From: Isochrysis galbana
Taxonomy: Eukaryota > Haptophyta > Isochrysidales > Isochrysidaceae
DNA: 64,000 bases
Reading direction: 5' to 3'
Assembly: GCA_018136815.1 (NCBI GenBank)
Contig: CM030933.1
Location: 3,812,106-3,876,105, forward strand
Position 1 is the stretch's first letter; each line of letters starts with the position of its first letter. The notes beneath the pieces are model-generated. The model did no database searches, was not told the DNA's origin, and worked only from the letters and a program-made list of their open reading frames with translations. The position numbers were made by a program, and so were the translations under genes. This document shows positions 1-10,605 of the stretch, in pieces.

Positions 1-13
1 TCTTACGACGTGG

Positions 14-3000
14 ATGGTGGCCGAGTGCGCTATCGGTGCTGCGGACGCAGTCTTCTACGCCGAGGCATTGGCAGAGGATGGATTCGACTCAGCGCTTGCT
101 ATCGCCGAGATTGAGGATGGTGATTGGCCATCAGTCATCAAGAAGGGCCACCGGAAGACCATTCTTCGGATGGCGCAAAAGGCGCTGGGCGAGGGCCCGG
201 CGGCGCGAGCCGCTGCCCAAGCCCCCGCCAAGGCTGCGCCGCCGGCGCCGCCCCCAGCTGCTGCGCTACCGCAAGAGGAGGATGAGGAGGAGGAAAGTCT
301 GCCTGTGTTGCCGAAAAAGTCATCGATGGCGGAAGCTCTCATGGGCGACGACGATTCTGAGTCTGGAGAGGAGGAGCCACCATCGCGCCCGGCCACAACA
401 TCAGGGTTTGCGGCAGCTCTAATGGGTTCAAATGAGGAGGAGGATGACGACGACGAGGAAGAGGAACGGGGCGGCGAGGGCGTTGATGAGCTTGATAGCT
501 GGCTCCGGTCGATCGAGGTGCCTTCAGGCGTTGCGGCAGCTTATGCGAAGGCTATCTCTATCAAGGTGCAGGGGGGCCTGTCCGCCCTTCTCGATGCGGG
601 TCTTACAGCTAAAGCCCTTGAGGCCGCCGGGCTGAAGCCAGGCCACGCCTCGCTGGTTAAGGCGGAGGCTGCGTTCGCCAAGGATGTAGCGGCGCTCCCC
701 AACGCGCTCACGCCTCTCGCATCTTGGCTTGTATCGGCAGGGTTGCCGAGACTCGCGGCGTTGAGCTCGGCGGAGACGCTCTCGAGCGCTGGCTTGGGCA
801 CCATCGACGCGCTGCGCGCTGTCGACAGCAGCGCTCTTGGCAAGAAGCTGCTCGATGCGCCCATCGGCATGCGACGTGGTCATGCAGCCTTGGTGGCGGT
901 CGCTCTTGGAGCGGTTTTGCCTCCATGTGACGAGGCACAACATGTGGTACTTCCAGCTTTCGACTTTGGAGCCAGTCGGAAGCGCCGACACGGGCCGTCT
1001 TCACTACTGGCCATTTTCCCGCCCGACGACGATCTTCCCCTCTTTTTTTTCAAGAGGGACGAGCCTGAGCTCGCCGCGGCAGCCGCCGAGCTTGCCGCTG
1101 CAGCTGATGTCGCCGATGCCGAGCTAAGTTCCAAGTCGAAGAAGAAGAAAAAGGCCAAGACCAGCTTCGAGGACGATGAGGGGGAACCTCCCTCCGAGCC
1201 CAAGGCATCTAAGGTCGCCGTCGAGGAGGACGATGCGGAGTTCGACTTCAGCGCTAAGCCGAAGAAGAAGAAAAAACCGAAGGTCGACTTCGATGAGATT
1301 GATGAGCCTGCTTCTCCTGGCGACATCAGTACCAAGCCCAAGAAGAAGAAGAAAGTCAAGGCTGTTTTCGGAGCAGAGTCCGACTCTGACGTGGGCTTTG
1401 ACTTTGGGGTGGACACCAAGAAGGATAAGAAAAAGAAGGCGGAGGCCATCTCCGGCTCGGATGATGACATTGGCTTCTCTTTCAAAAGCACTGCGAAGGA
1501 AGAGGCTAAGCCGTCGAAACCCGAAAAGGAGGACAAGAAAAAGAGGAAAAGCAAGGAGAAGGCCAAGGCGGCAGAGGAGGATGGCCCGGGAGGTGCCGAC
1601 GACGCCGAAATAGCCGCAATGCTTGCTGAGCTCGAGGCTGGAAGGGACGAGGCCGCTCTCAAGTTGGCCATCGAGTCAAGGCGCAACGCCTTGGATGCGG
1701 AGGCTGTCGGCTCGTCCGCTGAGGGCAACCGTGTGCCTGACGACGGGAGCGAGGACGGCGACGAGGATGGCGGAGGCGGCATCAGCGCGATGGCCGGCGC
1801 AAAGAAAGGCAAGAAGGACAAGAAGAAGAAGAAGAAGGGTAAGGCCGAGGCAGACATCGAGGACGAGGATGATGAAATGGCGCTTCTCGAGAGGCTGGCA
1901 GCCGAGAACGCAGCGCTCCGGGGCGAGGACACCCCGGACACCAAGGACAAGAAGAAGAAGAAGAAGAAGAAGGGAGGCGGCGATGAGGCGGGAGATGGCG
2001 CCGAAGGCGTTGGTGAAGAAGCTGAGGGAGTTGCTGCGAGCGACGCTCCGGCCGTCCAGGATGATGCCCACGGGGACGGCGCTGGAGATGAGGAGGGCGA
2101 CGAGGTTGGCGCCGACGGCAAACAGCTTTCCAAAGCCCAGAAGAAGAAGCTCAAGGCGAAGCAGAAGAAGACCGAGGAAGACAAGAGCAAGGACAAGCCT
2201 AAGAGTGCGATCGCCGAAAAGCTGCGTGCCGCTCAAGAGGCACGTGCCCGCGAAGAGAAGGCGATGAATCTCTATCTCGAACTCGCAGACGAGGCCCAAC
2301 GGTTGGACAAGGCCCTCTCGATCGTCCGACTGGGCGACAAGGCCCTACGCAAGCTCGACTCAGCCGATGTGTCCAAAGAGGTAGACGATCTCCTCGCGCG
2401 TTGCGAGGAGGCGGCAGCCGAATTCGAGGACAACGAGCGCATCGTCAAGATCCACGGCGCGGTAATTGAGCTGCGTAGTGCGATGACCCAACAGATCGAG
2501 ATCGAGGAACGCCGGCGCAAGGCACGTGAAAAGGAGAAGGAGCGCAAGGAGAGAATGCGTGCCGAGGGCAAGTTGCTCACAAAGGCTGAGAAGGAGAAGG
2601 CCATCAAGCAGCAAGCCTTCCTCGCGACCCTGGGCAAGACTGGAGCCGTCGCAGGCGAGCAGGAAGACGGTGATGGCGCACCCCGTAAGCGCGTGGTATA
2701 CGCCAATCGAAAAAAGCTCGCCAAGAAAACCGGGGATGAGGTTGCGACTATGGGCAGCGCGGCCGAGAGTGAGGAGGCAGCGCCAACGGACAAGGTAGAG
2801 GATGAGGCTGCGGCTGTGCCACCGTCGACTGACGTTGGTGGCCCAGGAGAGGGAAGCAATGACGCAGATAGAGACAACGACGCGGAGGTATCCGAGGAGG
2901 ATTGGGACGCAGTCGACTTGGACGCCAAGATCGCTGCGTCGGGCATCAAAGCGGACTCTGACTCCGAGGAAGAGGAGTTCACGTTCGCGCCGTCTTTATC

Positions 3001-5077
3001 GTCTAAGCTCGCGGCACTTGCCGATGAGACGAAGAAAGCAAAGGAGGATGCTGAGCGAGCTGCTCAGGCCAAGCTCGACAAGCTATACAACTTCAAGGCA
3101 AAAGAAGGCGAGGAGGGGTCAGATGACGATGACGACTCGGACTCCGATGACGATTCGGAAGAGGAGGATGAGCTGGAGGCCGGCAAGGCGGCCGCGCGTG
3201 CGGAGCGAGAAGCACGCACCAAGGTGGCGATGGAGGCGAGAACGCCCGAACGACTGCGTTCCCCCATTTGCTGCATCATGGGCCACGTCGACACCGGCAA
3301 GACGAAGCTATTGGACAACATTCGGCGGACCCACGTGCAAGACGGCGAGGCGGGTGGCATCACGCAGCAGATCGGCGCCTCGTTCTTCCCGAACGAGACG
3401 CTCGTCGAGAGGATGGGCTCACTGTACATCAAGCAGAAGGTCAACGTGCGCGTGCCTGGTCTACTAATCATCGACACGCCCGGCCACGAGTCGTTCTCTA
3501 ACCTGCGCTCGCGCGGCTCATCGCTCTGTGACATCGCAATCTTAGTCATCGACATCATGCACGGGCTCGAGCCGCAGACGATCGAGTCGATGAATATGCT
3601 CCGTTCGAAGCAGACCCCCTTTGTGATCGCCTTGAATAAGGTGGATCGCCTGTACGGCTGGAACCATGTGAAAGACCGCCCTTTTATTGAAGCCATCGAG
3701 GAGCAGGATGACTCGGTCAAGCGCGAGTTTGAGCATCGCGCATCGGCGATCCTTCTCTCGATTGCGGAGCAAGGACTTAACGCGCAGCTCTACTATCGGA
3801 ATAAAGACCCGCGCGAATATATCTCACTCTGCCCTACATCGGCGCACACCGGCGAGGGCGTGGCCGACATCCTGATGAATCTCGTCGGCATGACGCAAAA
3901 GATGTTCGTCGACCGCATCATGTGGACACCGATGGTTCAGTGCACTGTCCTCGAAGTGAAGGTGATCGAGGGGCTGGGAGCGACCGCCGACGTCATTCTT
4001 GCCAATGGCACGTTGAAGCGTGGTGACCGCATCGTCATGTGTGGCTTCGGCGGGCCTGTCGTAACGCGCGTTCGTGATTTGCTCACGCCGCGCCCCCTTC
4101 GCGAGCTGCGCGTCAAGACGGACTACATTCACCACCAGCAAATCGACGGTGCGGCCGGCATCAAGATCTGCGCCAACCACCTCGATAACGTAGTGGCGGG
4201 CTCAGCTTGCCTCGTGCCCTTCACTGATGTTCCATATGACCTGGAGGTTCTCAAGGAAGACGCGATGCAAGACCTTAACAAGTTGGCCAAGGCAGCTTCG
4301 GAGGTCAATGGCGGGCTTGGTGTCTATGCAGTGGCATCCACGCTTGGCTCGCTCGAGGCGTTGCTTGAATTCCTCAAAACTTCCAAGATTCCTGTCTCCG
4401 CGGTCAACATCGGCCCAATTCACAAGAAGGACATTATCAAGGCGTCCATAATGCACGAGTTCAAACCTGAGTACGCGACTATTCTCGCCTTCGATGTCAA
4501 TGTTACCAAGGAGGCCGAGATCCAGGCCAAGGAGTCTCAGGTGAAAATATTCACGGCGGAGATTATCTATCATCTGTTCGACAAATTCACTGCCTACATG
4601 GCCGACGTACGCCGTGAGCAGCAAGAGAAGGCGGCGACGACTGCTGTCTTCCCAGTGATTTGTGAGATCTCTTCACCGGACCACGTGTGGTGCCGCGGTG
4701 GCGGCGGCGATCCCATCCTCGTCGGTCTGCACGTCAAAGAAGGGACTCTCAAGCGCGGCACACCCCTCTGCGTCGAACGACGCGGACAAAAAGACCCAGA
4801 GACTGGCCTCCAGGCCTACCTTGACATTGGCCGTGTTATGTCTATGGAGGTCGACCACAAGCCAGCCGATGCCGTCAAGGCAGGAAAGAGTGCTGCGGTG
4901 AAAATCGACGCGGTTACGTCCATTGCGTACGGCCGACAATTCGACCATACGTACCCGTTGTATGCGCGTGTGACACGCCGCTCCATCGATGCCATCAAGG
5001 AGTTCTTCAAGGAGGACCTCGGCAAGGACGATTGGGCCTTGCTTCTAAAGCTCAAGAAGCAATACGGCGTCATCTGA
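14..5077 (+). CDS. EIF5B: Translation initiation factor eIF5B (IF-2 family GTPase) with SAM-like N-terminal domains
   Basis: Cytosolic GTPase that promotes joining of the ribosomal subunits. The 1687-residue frame is longer than human eIF5B (about 1220). G1 (GHVDTGKT) lies near residue 1090, the G2 region GGITQQIGASFFP near 1115, G3 (DTPGH) near 1154, G4 (NKVD) near 1208 and G5 (SAHTG) near 1276. The C-terminus has the elongated domain II-IV layout and ends in LKKQYGVI, as in eukaryotic eIF5B. Residues about 350-1060 are low-complexity, with many K-runs alternating with acidic blocks, typical of eIF5B N-termini. Unusually, the first 300 residues hold what look like three SAM-like helical segments (about 14-58, 159-222, 228-298), two of them ending in a GHRK/GHA-type turn. 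The frame is open up to the window edge, so the real start may lie upstream. No intron is needed. Confidence 0.96.
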   Translation: MVAECAIGAADAVFYAEALAEDGFDSALAIAEIEDGDWPSVIKKGHRKTILRMAQKALGEGPAARAAAQAPAKAAPPAPPPAAALPQEEDEEEESLPVLPKKSSMAEALMGDDDSESGEEEPPSRPATTSGFAAALMGSNEEEDDDDEEEERGGEGVDELDSWLRSIEVPSGVAAAYAKAISIKVQGGLSALLDAGLTAKALEAAGLKPGHASLVKAEAAFAKDVAALPNALTPLASWLVSAGLPRLAALSSAETLSSAGLGTIDALRAVDSSALGKKLLDAPIGMRRGHAALVAVALGAVLPPCDEAQHVVLPAFDFGASRKRRHGPSSLLAIFPPDDDLPLFFFKRDEPELAAAAAELAAAADVADAELSSKSKKKKKAKTSFEDDEGEPPSEPKASKVAVEEDDAEFDFSAKPKKKKKPKVDFDEIDEPASPGDISTKPKKKKKVKAVFGAESDSDVGFDFGVDTKKDKKKKAEAISGSDDDIGFSFKSTAKEEAKPSKPEKEDKKKRKSKEKAKAAEEDGPGGADDAEIAAMLAELEAGRDEAALKLAIESRRNALDAEAVGSSAEGNRVPDDGSEDGDEDGGGGISAMAGAKKGKKDKKKKKKGKAEADIEDEDDEMALLERLAAENAALRGEDTPDTKDKKKKKKKKGGGDEAGDGAEGVGEEAEGVAASDAPAVQDDAHGDGAGDEEGDEVGADGKQLSKAQKKKLKAKQKKTEEDKSKDKPKSAIAEKLRAAQEARAREEKAMNLYLELADEAQRLDKALSIVRLGDKALRKLDSADVSKEVDDLLARCEEAAAEFEDNERIVKIHGAVIELRSAMTQQIEIEERRRKAREKEKERKERMRAEGKLLTKAEKEKAIKQQAFLATLGKTGAVAGEQEDGDGAPRKRVVYANRKKLAKKTGDEVATMGSAAESEEAAPTDKVEDEAAAVPPSTDVGGPGEGSNDADRDNDAEVSEEDWDAVDLDAKIAASGIKADSDSEEEEFTFAPSLSSKLAALADETKKAKEDAERAAQAKLDKLYNFKAKEGEEGSDDDDDSDSDDDSEEEDELEAGKAAARAEREARTKVAMEARTPERLRSPICCIMGHVDTGKTKLLDNIRRTHVQDGEAGGITQQIGASFFPNETLVERMGSLYIKQKVNVRVPGLLIIDTPGHESFSNLRSRGSSLCDIAILVIDIMHGLEPQTIESMNMLRSKQTPFVIALNKVDRLYGWNHVKDRPFIEAIEEQDDSVKREFEHRASAILLSIAEQGLNAQLYYRNKDPREYISLCPTSAHTGEGVADILMNLVGMTQKMFVDRIMWTPMVQCTVLEVKVIEGLGATADVILANGTLKRGDRIVMCGFGGPVVTRVRDLLTPRPLRELRVKTDYIHHQQIDGAAGIKICANHLDNVVAGSACLVPFTDVPYDLEVLKEDAMQDLNKLAKAASEVNGGLGVYAVASTLGSLEALLEFLKTSKIPVSAVNIGPIHKKDIIKASIMHEFKPEYATILAFDVNVTKEAEIQAKESQVKIFTAEIIYHLFDKFTAYMADVRREQQEKAATTAVFPVICEISSPDHVWCRGGGGDPILVGLHVKEGTLKRGTPLCVERRGQKDPETGLQAYLDIGRVMSMEVDHKPADAVKAGKSAAVKIDAVTSIAYGRQFDHTYPLYARVTRRSIDAIKEFFKEDLGKDDWALLLKLKKQYGVI

Positions 5078-6023
5078 GTGTTGCGATTCGATCAAGTAAA
5101 TCGTCGTAGCAGCCCGAGCACTTATGAGGCCAAGCGCGCGCTCTCTTATCTTGTTGCAGCGCACCATTGCCCTAGCCCATCCATGAGCAATTGGAGGTCA
5201 TTTAGGCTGATCGCTCTCCGCCTTCTTCATCGTTCTTGACCATTTTGAAATCTTTTCCGCTAGCACATCAGAGGTGTCTCTTTCAGGGATGGCTTAGTCA
5301 CTAGGTGGCGCTTGGAATTCCGCGTCCGATCCCGATGGGTCCCGGCCACCCCGCGAAGCTGTGTGTAGATGACCGGGCAGGGACGACTCATATTCGTTGT
5401 AGGGGGGTCGTACACTCAGATACTCTTTGGGAGACCTCAACCAGAGCGGAGGGCGTCTCTAGAGGTTGGGGGTTTGCAAAACGCACGGGGCGGGGGCAAA
5501 GGAGTGGGCCGCAATAGCGACTTGGGGTGCCCCCACCGCGGAAGAGTGAATTGGCGTCCTTACCACCGGGCGGAGGGGGTTGGGGCATCTCGCGTGACAC
5601 TGCATGAGATTGAGCGCGACCGGAGGGCGTTGGAGCGCATCGCGAGGTGCATAGATGGATAGCGCGGCGCTGGCCTAGTGTTGGGCCGTTGCCCGCTAAT
5701 ACTAATGCCAGTGACGCATTGTGTTCGGCGTCTTTCATCCAATTAGAAGCCGAATGTAGTATCCGGCGTGGACTGCCCAAATATAACAAAACCATTTCGT
5801 GTTCTCGCCCGTTCTCCTTGTTTTTTGTGACGAAGGAAAGCCAGGGCCACAAAGCTTTTTCAGATGCTTATTCTTAAAGTTCTGAAGCACTCGCTTGAGA
5901 TCGCAACACGTTACACCAAACATTCGACGCGTCATTTGATGCCAGATTCACAGCAACAGCAACCTCAAGTTGATTTCTTCGAGAAATGGGAGGCGCTTGA
6001 TATGACACATAAAATCGGAAAAT
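5078..6023. other. 3' flank of eIF5B, no gene seen
   Basis: This stretch holds the presumed 3' UTR and intergenic DNA. The open frames here are short, overlap on both strands and look like shadows. No repeat family recognised elsewhere in the window begins before about 6024. Confidence 0.5.
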
Positions 6024-6062
6024 CTCAGCTAAGTTTATACTTAGTTCAGCATGGGGGGAGAC
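6024..6062 (+). repeat. Isolated copy of the family-B 5' hairpin
   Basis: A CTAAG-TTTATA-CTTAG hairpin is followed by CAGCATGGGGGGAG. It matches the start of the family-B elements at 13727, 14417 and 21322, which read hairpin, then GCCCATGGGGGG. Only the first 40 bases or so match, so this is a stub of an element or a chance-preserved end. Confidence 0.55.
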
Positions 6063-6260
6063 CAAAAGCGTTCAATTATCCCCATCCCTGCTAACACCTT
6101 TCATTGTCACCTGGAGGTTACTTGACTCAACTTGACACTTCACATGTTGAAACACACACGTGGTCTGACGCCATTCACTCGATTTGGGGCAGGGTCGATA
6201 TCTCGTTGAAATCACGATCCACGTCTCACACACAGCACTGATGAGTGTATGAGTGTATGT

Positions 6261-6505
6261 GCGCAATGGGTCTTCCGCATAGACGCGGCACTCGATGGCC
6301 CATCCATGACGAGCAACCTGCGCAGGGCGGACGCTAAAAAGTAAGGTGTGAAGCGGCTGAGAGGGCGACGTGGACAACCGAGCTGTTCACTTCGGGAATC
6401 GCAGCCGCTCTAACGGGCGTTGTGCCAACGTCAGGCCGACGTGCGCGCCTGTTCTTGAGTAATGGACAGCTTCGTCTCCCCGGCGGCAACGCGGATCATC
6501 TCCTT
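6261..6505 (-). pseudogene. Fragment of an acyl-CoA carboxylase biotin-carboxylase domain
   Basis: Two minus-strand blocks read like consecutive parts of a biotin carboxylase of the propionyl/methylcrotonyl-CoA carboxylase alpha type. Block 6441-6505 reads KEMIRVAAGETKLSITQEQ and block 6261-6317 reads GWAIECRVYAEDPLR; both are signature stretches of that domain. They could be joined by an intron with a GT donor near 6438 and a TTTTAG acceptor near 6330. Nothing carboxylase-like continues on either side: the upstream part runs into a G-tract and the downstream part into an unrelated frame. I read it as a gene remnant or captured exons, not a working gene. Confidence 0.5.
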
Positions 6506-6554
6506 CGGGCCGTTCATTTTTTTGAGGGGGGGGGGAAGTAATAACCTCCTCGTC

Positions 6555-6725
6555 ATGCTCGCGGGTGCTCTTGCGCTGACTCTACTCGCGTCGGCGCAGC
6601 CGGCCCCACCGGCGCCCCCTCCCACCTCGCCCGCCTCCTTCCTCTGCCCCCCCGCGCGCAATCTCATCTTCTACCAGCCCTCGGGCGCGGTGGCCGTCGG
6701 GGACTGCCTCGACCTGATGGAGCAG
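6555..6725 (+). CDS. Possible first exon of a secreted protein (partial, doubtful)
   Basis: The frame starts at ATG 6555 with a signal-peptide-like stretch (LAGALALTLLASA) followed by a proline-rich segment. It ends at a good donor, CAG|GTGGAG (6725/6726), after 57 codons. No continuing exon was found before the minisatellite at 6984, and the segment lies antisense to the carboxylase fragment, so it may be a remnant. Confidence 0.25.
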
Positions 6726-6983
6726 GTGGAGAGGGAGGGATGGAGGAGGGAACAGGACTGCGAACGGGTGGACAGATGACAATGTATTGATTGTAGCCAT
6801 CTGGTTGTTCGATGAGACGGAGATCCGGGGAAGTGGGTCGAGAGGAAGAGAGCAAAGGAGGATTGTGGTAAGGATGGACCACAATGGACCGTTCGACAGG
6901 AGGAAGGGTATCAAGATAGGAGAGGAATGACGGGACAGAGGATTCCAAAGATGTCATGAAGAGTGGAGGGACAGTGAAGGAGG

Positions 6984-7176
6984 AGGGAGGCGAGGGAGGC
7001 GAGGGAGGCGAGGGAGGCGAGGGAGGCGAGGGAGGCGAGGGAGGCGAGGGAGGCGAGGGAGGCGAGGGAGGCGAGGAGGGAGGCAAGGGAAGCGGAGAGG
7101 GAGAGAGGGAGGGAGAGAGGGAGGCAGGGAGGGAGAGAGGGAGGCAGGGAGGGAGAGAGGGAGGCAGGGAGGGGGC
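6984..7176. repeat. Two adjoining purine minisatellites (9-bp and about 20-bp units)
   Basis: About ten copies of GAGGGAGGC run to about 7080. They are followed by three to four copies of a GAGAGAGGGAGGCAGGGAGG-type unit to about 7176. The tract makes long artificial open frames on both strands. Confidence 0.9.
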
Positions 7177-7205
7177 GCCCAACCCTCTTTGTGCATACAA
7201 CTGCC

Positions 7206-7338
7206 CACCCCACCGCATCACCGCATGCAACTGCCCAACTTCTCTGCATACAACTACCCTTTCTACTACAACTGCCCTTTCTACAACTGCCCTTTCTACA
7301 ACTTCCCCTTACTACAACTGCCCTTTCTACAACTGCGG
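7206..7338. repeat. Short tandem repeat, ACAACTGCCCTTTCT unit
   Basis: Imperfect copies of a 15-bp unit (CAACTGCCCTTTCTA and variants) lie between the purine minisatellite and the LINE fragment. The unit is quite unlike the neighbouring minisatellites, so it arose separately. Confidence 0.8.
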
Positions 7339-7339
7339 A

Positions 7340-8396
7340 GGAGGCTTCACCAGAATGTCCAACACCGTGCACACAAGGATTGACCGCATATACACGCCAA
7401 GCACAAGATCTATCATAGCATGGCAAAAGATCGGCCCACACCCCACCCTCTTCACGGGGAAAGGCTCCTCAGACCACCTTCCACTACTAGGGACGTTCGA
7501 CCTGATAGGGCACAATCCGGACCGGAGATACGACTTGCGCATAAATCTAGACCTACTTGACGACAAACGCATCAGAGCCACCATAAACCACATATGGAAG
7601 GCAAACATCAACGCCGACACGCCGGACCATCTTGTCGGGGAGGCATGGTACAAAGCAAAAAAGGCGGTCGCGTCATACCTGCTATGGCTAACGAAGAACA
7701 AAGAGGACCCCTCACCGACAACACCCCTCATAACGCAGCTGGCCCTACTAAGCATACAACTGGCCGACGAAGAACCAACCCGAGCAAGCTCGACAAAATA
7801 AGGGAACTCAATGTAGCAATCAGCACAACAAGATCGAAACGTACCCCCTCAAGGAGGACGGCCTTTGAGGCGCTCAAACACGAAGAAAGCATGACGAAGG
7901 AATTTTTCCGACGATTCCAAGCCAAGACCTCGAATCAAGCCATCCCCGAGCTCTACATTACAGCCAACTGGGAGGACCCGGGAGAACCCGATAGGACAAC
8001 AACTAAAGATGACCACGAGATCCGCAACCAACTGAGAAAATACTACGTGTGGCTCTACCAGGAAAGGGAAACAATGCGGGACAACGAACTCGAAGAGGCG
8101 CTCAAAGAGCACCCCCTCGCTGACAACGACTCAAAGCAACTGGAAGGCAAGATCACGATGGAGGAACTCGAATCGGCGATACACAGCATAGGTAGGGGCA
8201 AAAGCTCCGGGCCCGACGCGCTACCGGCGGAATTCTATTCTAGCTTCGTGACATTAGTGAAACACGACTTTCTGCGGATGCTAAACACGGCGGGCGAAAG
8301 GGGAGCGGGAGTGGGGCAAGGGCGATGTCAGGGGGTGTCCCCAGCGAGAGGGACGAGAGATAGCAGAATAGTAGGCACCTTCAAGAATATTTTTTT
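7340..8396 (+). mobile_element. Non-LTR retrotransposon (LINE) remnant: end of endonuclease, linker, start of RT, 3' end
   Basis: The frame to about 7800 contains RIDRIYTP and SSDHLPLLGTF, the last motifs of an APE-type endonuclease. After a frameshift near 7800, the next frame (to about 8300) has the LINE linker and the block GRGKSSGPDALPAEFY, which opens the reverse transcriptase domain. The RT core is missing: the frame jumps at about 8300 into a 3' UTR matching the end of the LINE at 33982-35017 (TTCAAGAATATTTTTTT). This copy is therefore dead, with a frameshift plus an internal deletion. The 3' terminus is a T-run on the sense strand. Confidence 0.88.
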
Positions 8397-8436
8397 TCGC
8401 GGGTGAGAAACGAGGCCCGTATGTCTAGGTCCATAA

Positions 8437-8526
8437 AATAATAAAATAATTAATGTTATATCCTAGCCAACCCCACTAGCTAATTGGACACAACTTTTCC
8501 GTCCCGGAATCCCGCCATGCCTGACG
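8437..8526 (+). repeat. Dispersed repeat shared with 39738-39833
   Basis: AATTAATGTTA, ATCCTAGC, CCAACCCCACTAG and ACACAACTTTTCCGTCCCGG occur in the same order here and near 39738-39833. Both copies lie just beyond a LINE 3' T-run signature, which suggests a common composite unit. Function unknown. Confidence 0.6.
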
Positions 8527-8589
8527 AGCCAGGTGTCCGAGTGCTACCGGGGAGAGGGGGCACTGCCCCCTCCCCTCGATATTTGTCCT

Positions 8590-9250
8590 CCCCCTAGTGC
8601 ACGCACCGACCCCGCGCACCCCAGCACGTCCTCTCCTCGAGTCCACGCTGGGGGAAAACCCCTTTCGGGTAAAACAACGCAGGGGGGGGGGGGGGGCACT
8701 CGTGAATAGGAGCCCAGAAACGCTAATCTCTCCTCGCCTAAGCGAGTGGCCGCGGCGAGCCGCGGCCCTTCCCTCCTGGTTCTAGTGCCCCCGTCTTCTC
8801 TTACCCAAACGGGGCGAGAAGACACGTAAACGCCGGAGGGGAGAGCTGCCACTCCCCCCTCCCCTCCCTCTTCCCTCTTCCTCCTCTCTTCCCTGCGGCT
8901 CTGGCCCATGGCGCGCGCTTGCGGCCCCTCTTCAGGTCCCCAGGAGGCCTGCAGGGGCCTGGGAGCACAGCTCAGGGGGCAGGTGAGGCTGGGGCATGGC
9001 CCTGGCCCCTCCTGCCTCTCCCTCGCTGGCTCTCGAGCCCCTGCCGGTCGACAGGAGCTGGCTGGGGGCTCCTGATCAGGGGGGCCCAGGGGGAGGAGGG
9101 GTTGGTCAGAGCGAGAAGCAGGCCAACGCGGGCCAGGGCGTGCGATCTGTGCCCGACTCTCAGGGAGAGTCTGGGCAGTCTGGGTGAGCCCCCCCTACAT
9201 GCCAAGAGGCAGCGCAGGGGGGTGGATGGTTCTCGCCCCCCATGAGGGGA
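8590..9250 (-). repeat. Diverged member of the B/C GC-rich retroposon core
   Basis: The block CAGCTCAGGGGGCAG, then GAGGCTGGGGC, then CCTGCCTCTCCCTCGCTGGC is shared with family B (35240-35400, 59570-59660) and family C (28530-28600). The ends are not clear. It contains a run of twelve or more G near 8684. The protein-like frames here are composition artefacts. Confidence 0.55.
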
Positions 9251-9639
9251 GTCGAGAGAGTGGGGGGGGCGCGAGGCCTCCCTCCATGGCGACCAATCAT
9301 AAGATTAGTGTGTCTAGGTCCCTAAAGTATACGAGGGCCTCCTTCTTCCAAAAGGTCGGTAGAGTGCCGGGTTGCCCATGAGGCTTCCCGTGAGTGTTTT
9401 TATTGGAATCGTGGAGAGAACAGCGCCTCTTCCTAGTCCGGTTCGACAGAACCATGCGTCTAGCGCATGTTTCCAGGTCGCTTTCCTTGCGTTTAAGTAG
9501 TTCAGGATCCACTTAGATTATTGAATGAAGGGCTTTGGCATGGGTCGGCCAGTGCAGGAGCCCCAGCCCCATTGTCCTGGTCGCGCTTTTCTCGTGAGAT
9601 GTCTTGGCATTCCTCATAATCATAACGGCGGAAGCACTA

Positions 9640-10010
9640 ACACGAAGACGAAATTCTAGAAGGCATAAGAATCAACGGCGCCGAACTAATAAAGATAAAC
9701 CAGTTCGCCGGCACGACACGCAGCTGCTTGCCTTCAACTACCAAAGCCTGACCGGCTCGCTCGAATGGGTTGGCAGATACGCGGCCGCCTCGTGCGGTGA
9801 ACCGAACGACCAAAAATTTGAGGGACTCCGAATGGGCTCCACGAAAGGAAAGCCCCCCCCCCCCCCCGGAATTCCGTAAATTCAAGTGGCTCAAAGGAAG
9901 CGAGCATGCGACCATATTAGGCGTAACCCTAGGAGGCCCACATGCCATTAAACACTTTTGGAGGAGACTAGCCGGCAAAATAGATAAGAAAGTGACCACA
10001 TACGCACCGA
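9640..10010 (+). mobile_element. LINE reverse-transcriptase fragment with damaged catalytic box
   Basis: The translation across frames resembles the RT region around and after the FADD box: a corrupted QFA..DTQLL stretch, then FEGLRMGSTKG, then WLKGSEHATILGVTLGG (the thumb-side L-G-x-x-L-G motif). The catalytic box carries a small insertion that shifts frame, and a second shift sits in the poly-C run near 9850. It fits the segment missing between the RT start at 7340-8396 and the C-terminal piece at 33982-35017, but whether these are one family is inference. Non-functional. Confidence 0.7.
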
Positions 10011-10605
10011 TCGGGTCGACGGGAGTGGCGTGCGTGGGCGACTGGGCGGAGGGTCCGCGGCTGTCGCCTTGGCGTACCGGAGAGAGCTTTCCGTCGTCTT
10101 GGTCACCATGGCTCTCGTCGTTGGGACTTTGCGGCCTGGCAGCGGGCGGGCGACTCGGCGACGGGCGGGGTACGGCTAGGGGTGCGCGACGGCCGTTGCG
10201 GCCACGACTGTGGACTCGACGTGGAGATCTAGCGCGTGGTGTTTTCCGGGGGACGGTGAAGCGAGGGAGCGCGACTTGCTGGCCACAGGGCTTGATCGCG
10301 GGGTCCCATACGAACACGCGCACGATCGCGACGAAGCTTGATCGGCCGGCCGCCTAGTGACGCGGGAGGATGGGGAGAACGAGGGCGTTGGGCGCGGGCA
10401 GACTCAGCCCACCTTCATGAACCTCGACATCTAGTGCCCCTTTGTAGCGCACAAGGGGAGTTGCAGAAAGGTGGGATAAAAGGGTGAGTGGCGGAGAACG
10501 CGCGGGCAGGGGCGTCACTTCTGAGAATCCAATGCTGAATATTTAAGTGTTCTTATTCTTCGACCTATTGTGCAACATCGCACCTTGAGCTAGCGCATGA
10601 TAACT
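10011..10605. other. Intergenic, GC-rich, no gene recognised
   Basis: Nothing gene-like was found. Around 10436-10470 a GCCCCTTTGTAGCGCACAAGGGGAG block is a weak relative of the family-B segment CCTAGTAGTGCACGGGGGGAG. The rest may be LINE 3' sequence too diverged to recognise. Confidence 0.4.

Noticed and set aside
880..2196. 438-codon minus-strand Ser/Phe-rich frame opposite eIF5B
   Set aside because: It is the antisense shadow of the Lys/Glu/Asp-rich region of eIF5B (AAG/GAG codons read as CTT/CTC). No domain.
6911..7441. Leu-Ala-Ser repeat frame on the minus strand
   Set aside because: Translation of the 9-bp minisatellite (GAGGGAGGC); no independent support.
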